Below are positions 1-5,287 of a stretch of 5,550 nucleotides of DNA, one piece after another. Within the stretch, counting starts at the first letter, position 1. Each line of letters begins with the position of its first letter. Under the pieces are notes generated by a model, which saw nothing but the letters and a program-made list of their open reading frames with translations, ran no database searches and was not told the origin of the DNA. The position numbers were made by a program, and so were the translations under genes. This DNA comes from JAEXNA01 sp050486105 (GTDB taxonomy: Bacteria > Vulcanimicrobiota > Xenobia > Xenobiales > JADMJV01), in NCBI GenBank assembly GCA_050486105.1, contig JBJHCR010000396.1, positions 1 to 5,550 of the forward strand, in the 5' to 3' direction.

Positions 1-1
1 G

Positions 2-331
2 GTTAGCTTGGTGGAGACTCGGCAGCTTCTGCAGAAAGCGACGTCTTCCGGTGGCCCGGTGATTTGCGGCAGCCGGATGGCAGCCAAAGGTGATTTTGTC
101 TCGGTGGACGAGTTGCACAACGGGATCGCCAACAGCCACGCCTATGCGGTAAAGGCCTACGACCCCGAAACCGATATGGTGACCCTGCAGAACCCCTGGC
201 GTCGCGGGGAGTGGCTTTTCCAGGAGTCCGAAGATGATGGGGTCTTCGAAATGCCCGCAGTCGATTTCTACTGCAGCTTCCGCTGGCTGGGTTTTCCCGA
301 AAGTGATGTCCAGTCCGCCCAGGCGGCTTGA
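2..331 (+). CDS. Calpain-like (family C2) cysteine peptidase, C-terminal part, cut by the left window edge
   Basis: The frame is open to the first base, so only the last 109 residues are present. The fragment has the second half of a calpain catalytic domain: NSHAYAV with the likely catalytic His at fragment residue 46, then QNPWR with the likely catalytic Asn at residue 64, then an EW...DDGVFEM...DF block like the usual calpain ending (NPWG..EW..WSD...DG.FWM...DF). In family C2 the triad is Cys-His-Asn; the Cys would lie left of the window. The protein ends soon after this block, so calpain C-terminal domains such as penta-EF are absent. Bacterial calpains are mostly uncharacterised; substrate and calcium dependence cannot be read from this piece. 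The stop codon lies inside a tandem repeat (311-356), so the last few residues are encoded by repeat DNA. The family call is fairly secure; the role is unknown. Confidence 0.8.
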   Translation, partial: VSLVETRQLLQKATSSGGPVICGSRMAAKGDFVSVDELHNGIANSHAYAVKAYDPETDMVTLQNPWRRGEWLFQESEDDGVFEMPAVDFYCSFRWLGFPESDVQSAQAA

Positions 332-356
332 ACCAGTCCGCCCGGGCGGCTCGAAC
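311..356. repeat. 23-bp tandem direct repeat, two copies, spanning the calpain stop codon
   Basis: Copy 1 is 311-333 and copy 2 is 334-356; they differ at two positions (A/G and T/C). Each copy holds a GC-rich dyad: CCGCCCAGGCGG in the first and the perfect palindrome CCGCCCGGGCGG (338-349) in the second. The TGA of the calpain gene (329-331) lies in copy 1, while in copy 2 the equivalent codon is CGA. This looks like a short duplication. Confidence 0.75.
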
Positions 357-379
357 CGCCCACCCAAGCGGTTCGAGCC
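348..379. repeat. Perfect 12-bp inverted repeat downstream of the calpain gene, possible terminator
   Basis: GGCTCGAACCGC (348-359) is the exact reverse complement of GCGGTTCGAGCC (368-379), with an 8-base loop. The left arm overlaps the second tandem repeat. Its place 17 bases after the calpain stop suits transcription termination, but no T-run follows on the + strand, so an intrinsic terminator is not well supported. A stable mRNA 3' end or a palindromic repeat are alternatives. Confidence 0.5.
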
Positions 380-481
380 AGCCAAGTCCCACGAGGCTTG
401 AAGCAATAAGTCTTAGGCCGTCCTATACGGAGAACGTTTCGGCCGAAGGGGCCTGCCTTGAAAAGTCCGAACCGGGTCTCC

Positions 482-1180
482 ATGGCCAAGATAGGACGAA
501 ACGATCCTTGTCCCTGCGGAAGCGGCAAGAAGTACAAGAAGTGCTGCACTACTCGGGAAGCGTCCCCGCAGACGTCCACTTTGGGCACCTCGCTGCAGGC
601 GCCGAATCTCAAAGAATTTTCGAACTTCATGCAGACCTGGAAGCAGCAAAAAATGTCCGGTCCCAAGGCTTCAGACTTGGTCATGGTTTTGGACCACTAT
701 CGCCTCGAGGACGAATCGGCTTTAGATCATCTGGCAGCTCTCGGAGAAGTGACTGAGCGGGGGATCCTTTTGTACGAGCAGCAAGAGTGGGTGGCGGAGA
801 TCCTCTTTGACACTTCTGAGTCCCTGCAATTGCTGACTCCACAACTGTCGGTGGCTGATCGCTATCGCCGGGTGTTGCTGCAGATCCCAGGCATAGCCTT
901 TGAAAGACGCCAGAAAGAGGAGCTGCCCTCCGAGGATGGTCCCCCCAGGGACGGTGGGGCAGAACTCTTGGAGTTTAAAGTGAAGTTCTACCGAACTTGG
1001 CTGGACGAGCCCAATGAAAAGCTCTCGGGGTCGACTCCTAGACAGGCAGCCTATGACCCCAAGCTGCGCAAAAAGCTTGATGATTTGGTTCGGGAACTGG
1101 AATTCAAGGAACTCGGGGTCCCCAAGAAGCATCGCTACAACTTTAAGCCCATTCGCTCCAAACTCGGTTTACCCCGATGA
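482..1180 (+). CDS. SEC-C zinc-motif protein, 232 aa, with a C-terminal WLDxPNxxL...TPRxAAxDP motif
   Basis: The chosen ATG at 482 puts a complete SEC-C motif at the very N-terminus: NDPCPCGSGKKYKKCC, with zinc ligands Cys10, Cys12, Cys21 and Cys22. SEC-C motifs (named from the SecA C-terminus) bind zinc and often mediate protein or ribosome contacts, and commonly begin proteins exactly this way. A TTG at 458 is in frame but adds eight residues before the normal SEC-C start. The middle (about residues 40-165) is unrecognised and mostly helical. Residues 173-202 read WLDEPNEKLSG.TPRQAAYDP..RKKL, a pattern seen in many SEC-C proteins and resembling the MbcA/ParS/Xre antitoxin C-terminal motif. 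No strong ribosome binding site is visible. It is convergent with the next gene, with 15 bp between stops. The SEC-C call is firm; the cellular role is unknown. Confidence 0.85.
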   Translation: MAKIGRNDPCPCGSGKKYKKCCTTREASPQTSTLGTSLQAPNLKEFSNFMQTWKQQKMSGPKASDLVMVLDHYRLEDESALDHLAALGEVTERGILLYEQQEWVAEILFDTSESLQLLTPQLSVADRYRRVLLQIPGIAFERRQKEELPSEDGPPRDGGAELLEFKVKFYRTWLDEPNEKLSGSTPRQAAYDPKLRKKLDDLVRELEFKELGVPKKHRYNFKPIRSKLGLPR

Positions 1181-1195
1181 AGCGGGTCTCAGGCC

Positions 1196-1999
1196 CTAGA
1201 AATCTTGAATGACCGGGCGCACGGTGATGCTTCCTTGTTGCCCACCCGTGCTCCGGCCAGAAGCGAAGATCAGACCGAAGGCCTGAGCTTGAGCTTCCTG
1301 GGTGGACCCCCCAGAAGAGATGGTGGCCGACTGCCCGGAGCGCAGGGCCACCGTGGTGGAGGTTTCGTTGAAAAGCACTTCGTGACGTCCTGGGTCACCC
1401 ACAAACCCAAGCCAAGGGGTGATGGTCATTCGGACCACCTCGCCTACCACCAGTGGTTCCACCGCAAAGCCCGTGCTCACGGTCCGGAACACAAATCCTG
1501 GACTGATGAGCCCCCAGTTTTGAGCAAACTGATAATAGGGCAGGGGAGTGGCAAGCTCCCGGCCCATGGTGATGATAGCCCGCTCCCCACTCATTACCAC
1601 CAAGTTCTGTTCGGCCTGAGTGCTGGACATGCCTGAAGACTGCTGGGCGGCCACTCCCACTCCTGCGTTGTTGACCCCCACTCCCACGTACCGTTCATCC
1701 CAGGGACGCACTCCGTCCATGCGAACAAAGATGCGCACGTGGGGAGCCGGTTGATCGATCTGCTCTAACAACCTTTCGACTTCAGCCAACACCTCTGGGG
1801 TGTCGGTGACGATCAGTTTGTTCAAGCGGTGCTCCGAGAGCACGGTGCCATCCGGACTCAACAGGGGCCGCACCATCTCCACGGTGGATTCCGAGGGGCG
1901 GTTGCTCAATTCGAAAATCCGCATTTGCCGCTCTTGCCCCAGGGCCGGCAAACAGAGCAGCAGGAGCAAGAATACCTTAAGTAACCATCGAGGTTTCAT
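1196..1999 (-). CDS. Exported protein with a NolW/secretin N-type domain, 267 aa
   Basis: The start at 1999 (ATG, with AAGG just upstream) gives a classic signal peptide: basic MKPR, a Leu-rich core at about residues 6-18, and an ALG|Q cleavage site after residue 21. Residues 27-83 (IFELSNRP...VRPLLSPDGTV...RLNKLIVTDTPEVLAEVERLLEQID) match the N1/NolW-type small domain repeated in secretins of type II and III secretion and type IV pili. The remainder (about 88-267) has beta-rich segments with secretin-like phrases (SGERAIITMG, then VEPLVVGEVVRMTITP), but is much shorter than a full secretin, normally 500 residues or more. It may be a periplasmic or outer-membrane accessory protein rather than a pore. 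The frame stays open upstream to 2176, but that stretch would bury the signal peptide. No secretion or pilus genes lie nearby, so its partner is unknown. Confidence 0.75.
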   Translation of the reverse strand: MKPRWLLKVFLLLLLCLPALGQERQMRIFELSNRPSESTVEMVRPLLSPDGTVLSEHRLNKLIVTDTPEVLAEVERLLEQIDQPAPHVRIFVRMDGVRPWDERYVGVGVNNAGVGVAAQQSSGMSSTQAEQNLVVMSGERAIITMGRELATPLPYYQFAQNWGLISPGFVFRTVSTGFAVEPLVVGEVVRMTITPWLGFVGDPGRHEVLFNETSTTVALRSGQSATISSGGSTQEAQAQAFGLIFASGRSTGGQQGSITVRPVIQDF

Positions 2000-2116
2000 G
2001 ACCTTGGCTTCGACGAAGAGAGCAAAACTCTTGGTGGATACCCGAGTTCTGAATCGACATAGGCCGCCAAGGAAGGGGATCCTCGGGCTTGGCCTTGAGT
2101 GGGGTAGAGTTGGTGC

Positions 2117-2146
2117 TAGACATGGTCCAAGTTGCAGGTCTACAAT
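2117..2146 (+). promoter_or_regulatory. Candidate sigma70-type promoter of the antitoxin-toxin pair
   Basis: TAGACA (2117-2122) and TACAAT (2141-2146) each match the -35 and -10 consensus at five of six positions, with an 18-base spacer. Transcription would begin near 2152-2154, on or beside the GTG at 2153, implying a leaderless message. Short arms ACAAT and ATTGT (2142-2146, 2156-2160) flank the start and could form part of an antitoxin operator; this is weak. Confidence 0.4.
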
Positions 2147-2152
2147 TTTCTT

Positions 2153-2395
2153 GTGATTGTCGTAAACGTTTCCCAAGACAAAGCCCAGTTAACGAAGCTC
2201 CTCGCTCAGGCTGAACGAGGTCATAAGGTGTATATCTCGAGGAGAGGTGACCCTATCGTCGAGCTGAGGCTGCTGAGAGCCGACTCCGATTTGGCAAAGC
2301 CGATGTTTGGCTTGTGTGCTGGAGACTTTATGGTGCCCGACGATTTCGATGCTCCGCTCCCTGAGGAGATGTTGAGTGCTTTCGAGGGACAATGA
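2153..2395 (+). CDS. Phd/YefM-type antitoxin, 80 aa
   Basis: The N-terminal half (IVVNVSQDKAQLTKLLAQ, then AERGHKVYISRRGDPIVEL) has the Phd/YefM layout: a short strand, a helix with A-x-L-x-x-LL, G-x-x-V-x-I, and R-x-G-x-P-x-x-x-L. In that family this half dimerises and binds operator DNA, and the C-terminal tail wraps around and blocks the toxin. The tail here contains DDFDAPLPEEMLSAFEG, a usual ending for antitoxins paired with PIN toxins. GTG at 2153 is preferred because the family normally starts just before this strand; a TTG at 2132 is in frame but has no better ribosome binding site. The stop overlaps the toxin start as ATGA. Autorepression of the pair is expected from the family. With the toxin gene broken, this antitoxin may now be solitary. 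Confidence 0.8.
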   Translation: MIVVNVSQDKAQLTKLLAQAERGHKVYISRRGDPIVELRLLRADSDLAKPMFGLCAGDFMVPDDFDAPLPEEMLSAFEGQ

Positions 2396-2715
2396 ACCTA
2401 CTTCTTGACACCTGTGCTTTTCTCTGGTTCATAACTGGGGACAGACGCTTTTCTGAGAACGCGAAGAGGCTCATTGTCGACCAAACCCCCAAGGTTTTCT
2501 TGAGTTCCATCTCGGTCTGGGAGATTGCGATCAACCACAGCTTGGGCAAGATTGCTCTGCCAGGATTACCTGTTCCCTATTTGCGTTTGCAAAGACAGCA
2601 TCAGGGCTTCCTGGAACTTGGCTTGTCCGAAAAGGATGTCGACACCTGTCGAAGCTCCCCGCTCTTCACCGCGACCCCTTTGACCGTATGCTCATTTGTC
2701 AAGCCATAGAGAACG
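2392..2715 (+). pseudogene. VapC-type PIN-domain toxin, frameshifted and missing its 3' end
   Basis: The gene opens with MNLLLDTCAFLWFI (first acidic residue Asp6) and continues with LSSISVWEIAINHSLGKIALP (Glu44), typical of type II VapC toxins, which cut RNA through a Mg2+ site made of conserved acidic residues. The frame then derails: from 2646 the expected sequence LSKLPALHRDPFDRMLICQA lies in the next frame (codons starting at 2646), consistent with loss of one base around 2641-2646. The uncorrected frame stops at 2707-2709 after unrelated residues, so it lacks the DPFDR acidic residues. Even with the frame restored, family similarity ends near 2715 (QAIENE), about 25 residues before the usual PIN end (VT.D..F..Y.V), and the oppositely oriented ligase gene ends at 2741. 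Two independent lesions make an assembly error an unlikely full explanation. Confidence 0.8.
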
Positions 2716-2740
2716 AGTTTAATTCGCCAATGCCCTGTGT

Positions 2741-3760
2741 CTACAGAGTGGGATTGACAGACAAGTCTCGAAAACGCTGCCAGGGCCAGCAGCGGGTGCG
2801 TTCTTCCCGGCCGGTGAGCACTTCGGCCAGAGCTCGATCGATGGGTAGGTGATGATGAGAGCGCAGCCACAGCCACTCGCCCCCGGCGTTGATTTCTAGA
2901 AACACCAGGCGGTCGTCGGTGGTGAGGACGAAGTCGGCGGCGGCGTAGTTGAGCCCGAAGTCTTCTACCAGGGCCAAGAGGCTGCTCTGCACGGTGGGGG
3001 GGAGGTCGAAGGGGAACCAGTCGTCGAGGGTCCCCTCTCCATCTCGGCGCCAATCCACGCTGGTGTGCTGGTGCTTCTGAGAGTCGATGGCAGCGGTGAA
3101 AACCTGCTTGCCCACCACAGTGGAGCGGATGTCGAGCTTTTTGGGAAGGAACTCTTGAAAGATCATGGGGCAGTAACATAGGCGATCGAGTTCGTCGAGG
3201 TTGCTCGAATCGAGCTTGGTGGTGAAAACCACCAGTTCGACTCCTTCGCGGTACAGGGCAAAGGAGGACTGCATTTTAGCGATGAGTTGACCGCTCTCGG
3301 CCTCAAAAAACTCTTTAACCTGTTCGGGGTCGTTGGAGAACAGCGTTCGGGGAAGCTCTAGTCCAAAATGGTGGGCCCTCTTCATCTGCAGTTCCTTGTG
3401 ATCGGCTTTGCGCACGCAGATCAAGGGATCGAGCTGAAAGGCGGGACTCGCAGCGATGGTTCCGTATAGGGTTCGTCGGGCCTCGTGCACGCAGACTTCC
3501 CGGGTGTCGCCTAGGTCCAGGGGCAGTTGTCCTCCGGCAAAGAAGCGGCGATACCAGATGGCGCTCACTTGGGACAGGGGATACTTCTCGTTTTCAGTCC
3601 TGAACCAGGTTTCTCCCAGAGGGTCTGATGACACCCGAATCTTAGTGGGGTAATGGTCGGTGTCGAAGCGTAGGACTTCTTCACCCATCTCCACCAAGTG
3701 GTCCGCCACCAACTTGACGCAGTCGTTGTCGTCGGAGCGGGTGATGATCAAGACGCTCAA
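2741..3760 (-). CDS. mvdD: MvdD/MdnC-like ATP-grasp graspetide ligase (omega-ester forming), 339 aa
   Basis: The N-terminus (SVLIITRSDDND..., then VLRFDTDHYPT) matches the MvdD/MdnC side of the microviridin ligase pair. In that family this enzyme uses ATP to phosphorylate Asp/Glu side chains of the precursor core and joins them to Thr and Ser hydroxyls as esters. The ATP-grasp signature FLEINAGGEWLWL is at residues 287-299, with Glu289 and Asn291 as likely Mg2+ ligands; IAKM supplies a candidate nucleotide-binding Lys, and DIRSTVVG and VDWRR are family blocks. Length fits the usual 320-340. The start is TTG at 3760: CAGGAG lies eight bases upstream, and TTGA overlaps the mvdC stop, giving translational coupling. 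The frame is open further to an ATG at 3826, but that adds 22 Arg-rich residues read from within mvdC. No clear terminator follows. The sub-type call (ester rather than amide) rests on remembered family resemblance. Confidence 0.9.
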   Translation of the reverse strand: MSVLIITRSDDNDCVKLVADHLVEMGEEVLRFDTDHYPTKIRVSSDPLGETWFRTENEKYPLSQVSAIWYRRFFAGGQLPLDLGDTREVCVHEARRTLYGTIAASPAFQLDPLICVRKADHKELQMKRAHHFGLELPRTLFSNDPEQVKEFFEAESGQLIAKMQSSFALYREGVELVVFTTKLDSSNLDELDRLCYCPMIFQEFLPKKLDIRSTVVGKQVFTAAIDSQKHQHTSVDWRRDGEGTLDDWFPFDLPPTVQSSLLALVEDFGLNYAAADFVLTTDDRLVFLEINAGGEWLWLRSHHHLPIDRALAEVLTGREERTRCWPWQRFRDLSVNPTL

Positions 3761-4728
3761 CTTATCAGCTCCTGAGCGATGGCCTCGGAGATGGGAAGGT
3801 CTAGGTCGCGCTCGAGCATGCCCCATTCCCCGGCTTGGTTCACTTCCAAAAAGTAGGGCTCGCCTTCGCCGGTGTCGATGAGGTCAAAGACACCAAACCT
3901 TAGATCCAGTTGGGCCATCAGGGCCGTCAATTTGGCCTGAACCTGGGGAGGGAGTTCGGCCGGAAGCCAAGGCAGATCATCGTCTTCAGTGGCCTGCCGC
4001 CAATCCACGGCCAAGGGTCCTTCGACGGGAATGTCCAAGCCACCCACCAGAAACCGCCCCCCCACGCAGACCGCTCGGTACTCGCGAATTTTGGGAAGAA
4101 AGGGTTGGAAAATCTGAGGCTGGGCCCGAACCTGGCCCAGGAACTTGAGATGGTCTTCCTCCACCAAGGTGGTGTAGGCAAAATCGGGGTGAGCTTGCAT
4201 GGAAACGGTGGTGGGCACCAACATCTTGGTGATGATTCGGCCTTGATGGTGGTGATAGAACTCTTCGATCTCTCGGGGATTATTGCTGATCAGAGTGTCT
4301 GGCAGCCTCAGCCCAAGGCGAGAGGCTAAGTGAAGTTGCAAGATTTTGGATTCGGCTCGGCGGCCCTGGTGCAGGCCGTTGATCCAGCGGGCTTCGGTGA
4401 AGAGGCTCAGCAGGTCGCTCGCCGCCGTTTGGCAGGCGGCGGCGCATTGGGCGGCAAGTTCAGGCGGGAAGTCCGGCGGGAAGCTGCCCGGCCACAGCCG
4501 TCGATTCCACACGGCTGTGACATCGGTGGTCTGCAGCCCGAGGGGGCCGTTCTCGAACTCTATCTCTATTTCGGTGGGCTGTTCGTTTCCGAATCGGCCC
4601 ACCATCGGCTGAAAGAAGGGGAGCAAGTCGGTGTTCAACCGCAGATGCTCTGCGCCTAGGCGCGTTAAGTGCTCCATGACTCGATCGATGGTGAAGTGAT
4701 CCTGGCTGTGAGTCAGTAGGATGATCAT
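3757..4728 (-). CDS. mvdC: MvdC/MdnB-like ATP-grasp graspetide ligase (omega-amide forming), 323 aa
   Basis: The N-terminus (MIILLTHSQDHFTIDRVMEHL, then LRLNTD) matches the MvdC/MdnB branch. In microviridin pathways this enzyme acts after the ester ligase and condenses a core Lys amine with an acidic side chain. The ATP-grasp signature FLEVNQAGEW is at residues 293-302, with Glu295 and Asn297 as likely metal ligands; GRIITKM holds a candidate ATP-binding Lys; EYRAVCVGGRFLVGGLDI and AVDWRQ are family blocks. The start ATG at 4728 is the most upstream possible: there is no start codon in frame before the stop at 4768-4770. No Shine-Dalgarno sequence lies in the usual window; instead a 16-bp hairpin ends one base before the ATG. 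The gene is followed by mvdD with a 4-base overlap. The presence of both ligases predicts bridges of both kinds in the product. Confidence 0.9.
   Translation of the reverse strand: MIILLTHSQDHFTIDRVMEHLTRLGAEHLRLNTDLLPFFQPMVGRFGNEQPTEIEIEFENGPLGLQTTDVTAVWNRRLWPGSFPPDFPPELAAQCAAACQTAASDLLSLFTEARWINGLHQGRRAESKILQLHLASRLGLRLPDTLISNNPREIEEFYHHHQGRIITKMLVPTTVSMQAHPDFAYTTLVEEDHLKFLGQVRAQPQIFQPFLPKIREYRAVCVGGRFLVGGLDIPVEGPLAVDWRQATEDDDLPWLPAELPPQVQAKLTALMAQLDLRFGVFDLIDTGEGEPYFLEVNQAGEWGMLERDLDLPISEAIAQELIS
3758..3774 (-). promoter_or_regulatory. Ribosome binding site and TTG start of mvdD inside the 3' end of mvdC
   Basis: On the - strand CAGGAG (3774-3769) is followed by eight bases and then TTG (3760-3758), which overlaps the mvdC TGA (3759-3757) as TTGA. 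This decides the mvdD start and indicates translational coupling of the two ligases. Confidence 0.75.
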
Positions 4729-4729
4729 G

Positions 4730-4765
4730 AAAATGGCTTCGAAGAATAGTCTCCGAAGCCATTTT
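4730..4765 (-). repeat. Structured repeat H1: 16-bp hairpin directly before the mvdC start
   Basis: On the - strand 4765-4750 (AAAATGGCTTCGGAGA) pairs with 4745-4730 (TCTTCGAAGCCATTTT) around a CTAT tetraloop; all pairs are Watson-Crick except one G-U. The 3' arm ends one base before the mvdC ATG. The GGAG in the 5' arm (4754-4751) is paired and about 22 bases from the ATG, so it is not a normal ribosome binding site. A 30-base core matches the hairpin at 5222-5251. It may be an attenuator or terminator (the 3' arm ends in TTTT; on the + strand TTTTT follows), a translational control element, or an intergenic repeat. The fold is clear; the function is not. Confidence 0.7.
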
Positions 4766-4843
4766 TCCTAAGATAGGAATTTGCCGAACAGGGTGCGCTG
4801 CTGCACACCGATACACCGTTTTGGGTAAAGACTTAAAGAGCGC

Positions 4844-5134
4844 TTAGGCCGAAGCTGAAGAGCGCTCCGTGGCCGAGTCTTCAGCGACCGGGGCGGGGGC
4901 CTCTCCATTCATTTGCTCCCAACCTTCGAGCAGAGTTCTCAAAGAATCGAGAACTTCGGCTAAGGTGGAGGCAGCAGGCATAGCTTGTTCTGCTCGGTTG
5001 GGACCTCCGGCGTGAGCAGGCCGACGGGAGTTGGCTATCTCAAGTCCGGGAGGAGAGTTCGGTCGTTTGGAGTTGGCCATGTCCAATCCGGGTGGGCGGA
5101 ACTGCTGATTAGGATTTTGATTGACGGCTCTCAT
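4844..5134 (-). CDS. Small repeat-containing protein of unknown function in the graspetide locus, 96 aa
   Basis: I do not recognise a family. The N-terminal part has a 14-residue tandem repeat: PPGLDMANSKRPNS (14-27) and PPGLEIANSRRPAH (28-41), matching at DNA level (5022-5054 and 5064-5096, 24 of 33 bases). Residues 55-75 (ASTLAEVLDSLRTLLEGWEQM) form a likely amphipathic helix, and the tail is rich in Ala, Ser, Thr and Glu (EDSATERSSASA). There is no signal peptide, membrane segment, Cys, microviridin core or PFFARFL-type leader motif. The start ATG at 5134 has AGGG only one base upstream; no better in-frame start is seen. It lies between the precursor and the ligases on the same strand. Options are an accessory or scaffold protein, a separate leader-like helper, or a second diverged precursor; none is proven. 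Codon use and composition look like a real gene. Confidence 0.6.
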   Translation of the reverse strand: MRAVNQNPNQQFRPPGLDMANSKRPNSPPGLEIANSRRPAHAGGPNRAEQAMPAASTLAEVLDSLRTLLEGWEQMNGEAPAPVAEDSATERSSASA

Positions 5135-5144
5135 GCCCTAAAGA

Positions 5145-5205
5145 TTAACATGGAATTCAAGATGTTCATATGTTTAATTGTTAAATTATTAAGCCAATAA
5201 TGGGT
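5145..5205 (-). promoter_or_regulatory. AT-rich island, candidate promoter for the small gene and ligases
   Basis: About 60 bases of strongly AT-rich DNA sit in an otherwise GC-rich region, just upstream of the small gene. On the - strand TTAACA (5184-5179) resembles a -35 box and TTGAAT (5160-5155) a weak -10 box, 18 bases apart, giving a start near 5148. A TTTAA/TTAAA inverted repeat (5173-5185) overlaps it and could be an operator. The composition is clear; the exact boxes are uncertain. Confidence 0.35.
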
Positions 5206-5221
5206 GGCCGCGAGCGTGCAA

Positions 5222-5251
5222 ATGGCTCCGGAGGACAGCCTCCGAAGTCAT
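5222..5251 (-). repeat. Structured repeat H2: hairpin after the precursor gene
   Basis: On the - strand ATGACTTCGGAGG (5251-5239) folds onto CCTCCGGAGCCAT (5234-5222) around a CTGT tetraloop, with one mismatch and one G-U pair. It is 36 bases past the precursor stop. It matches H1 (4761-4732 on the same strand) at 24 of 30 positions, and the A-U pair at the loop of H1 is G-C here. No T-run follows on the - strand, so it is not a textbook terminator; it could limit read-through or stabilise the precursor mRNA 3' end. Confidence 0.65.
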
Positions 5252-5287
5252 CAGTGCTTCGAGTTCGTTGGTTCGAGGTGACAGAAC

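Noticed and set aside
348..379. tRNA-like GGTTCGAGCC motif (T-arm resemblance)
   Set aside because: The motif is one arm of a simple inverted repeat; no acceptor stem, anticodon arm or CCA end fits around it.
398..429. Promoter for the SEC-C gene (TTGAAG ... TATACG)
   Set aside because: The 20-base spacing and poor -10 match do not support it.
1205..1636. Long + strand frames opposite the secretin-like gene
   Set aside because: They lie antisense to a gene with a signal peptide and recognisable domain, and show no family features.
2000..2176. N-terminal extension of the secretin-like protein to 2176
   Set aside because: It would place a signal peptide 59 residues inside the protein and overlap the antitoxin start region.
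3758..3826. mvdD start at the ATG at 3826
   Set aside because: The extra 22 residues are read from within mvdC and do not look like the family; TTG at 3760 has a proper ribosome binding site.
3910..4659. Long + strand frames opposite mvdC
   Set aside because: They are mirror frames of a GC-rich gene; the encoded sequences show no domain.
4460..4762. Alternative - strand frame starting at ATG 4762 with AGGA upstream
   Set aside because: It overlaps mvdC out of frame and encodes an Arg/His/Pro-rich sequence typical of a shadow frame; the mvdC frame has clear family motifs.
4765..4779. Small palindrome TTCCTA-AGA-TAGGAA
   Set aside because: The arms are only 6 bp and partly overlap the end of the H1 hairpin; too short to call a site.
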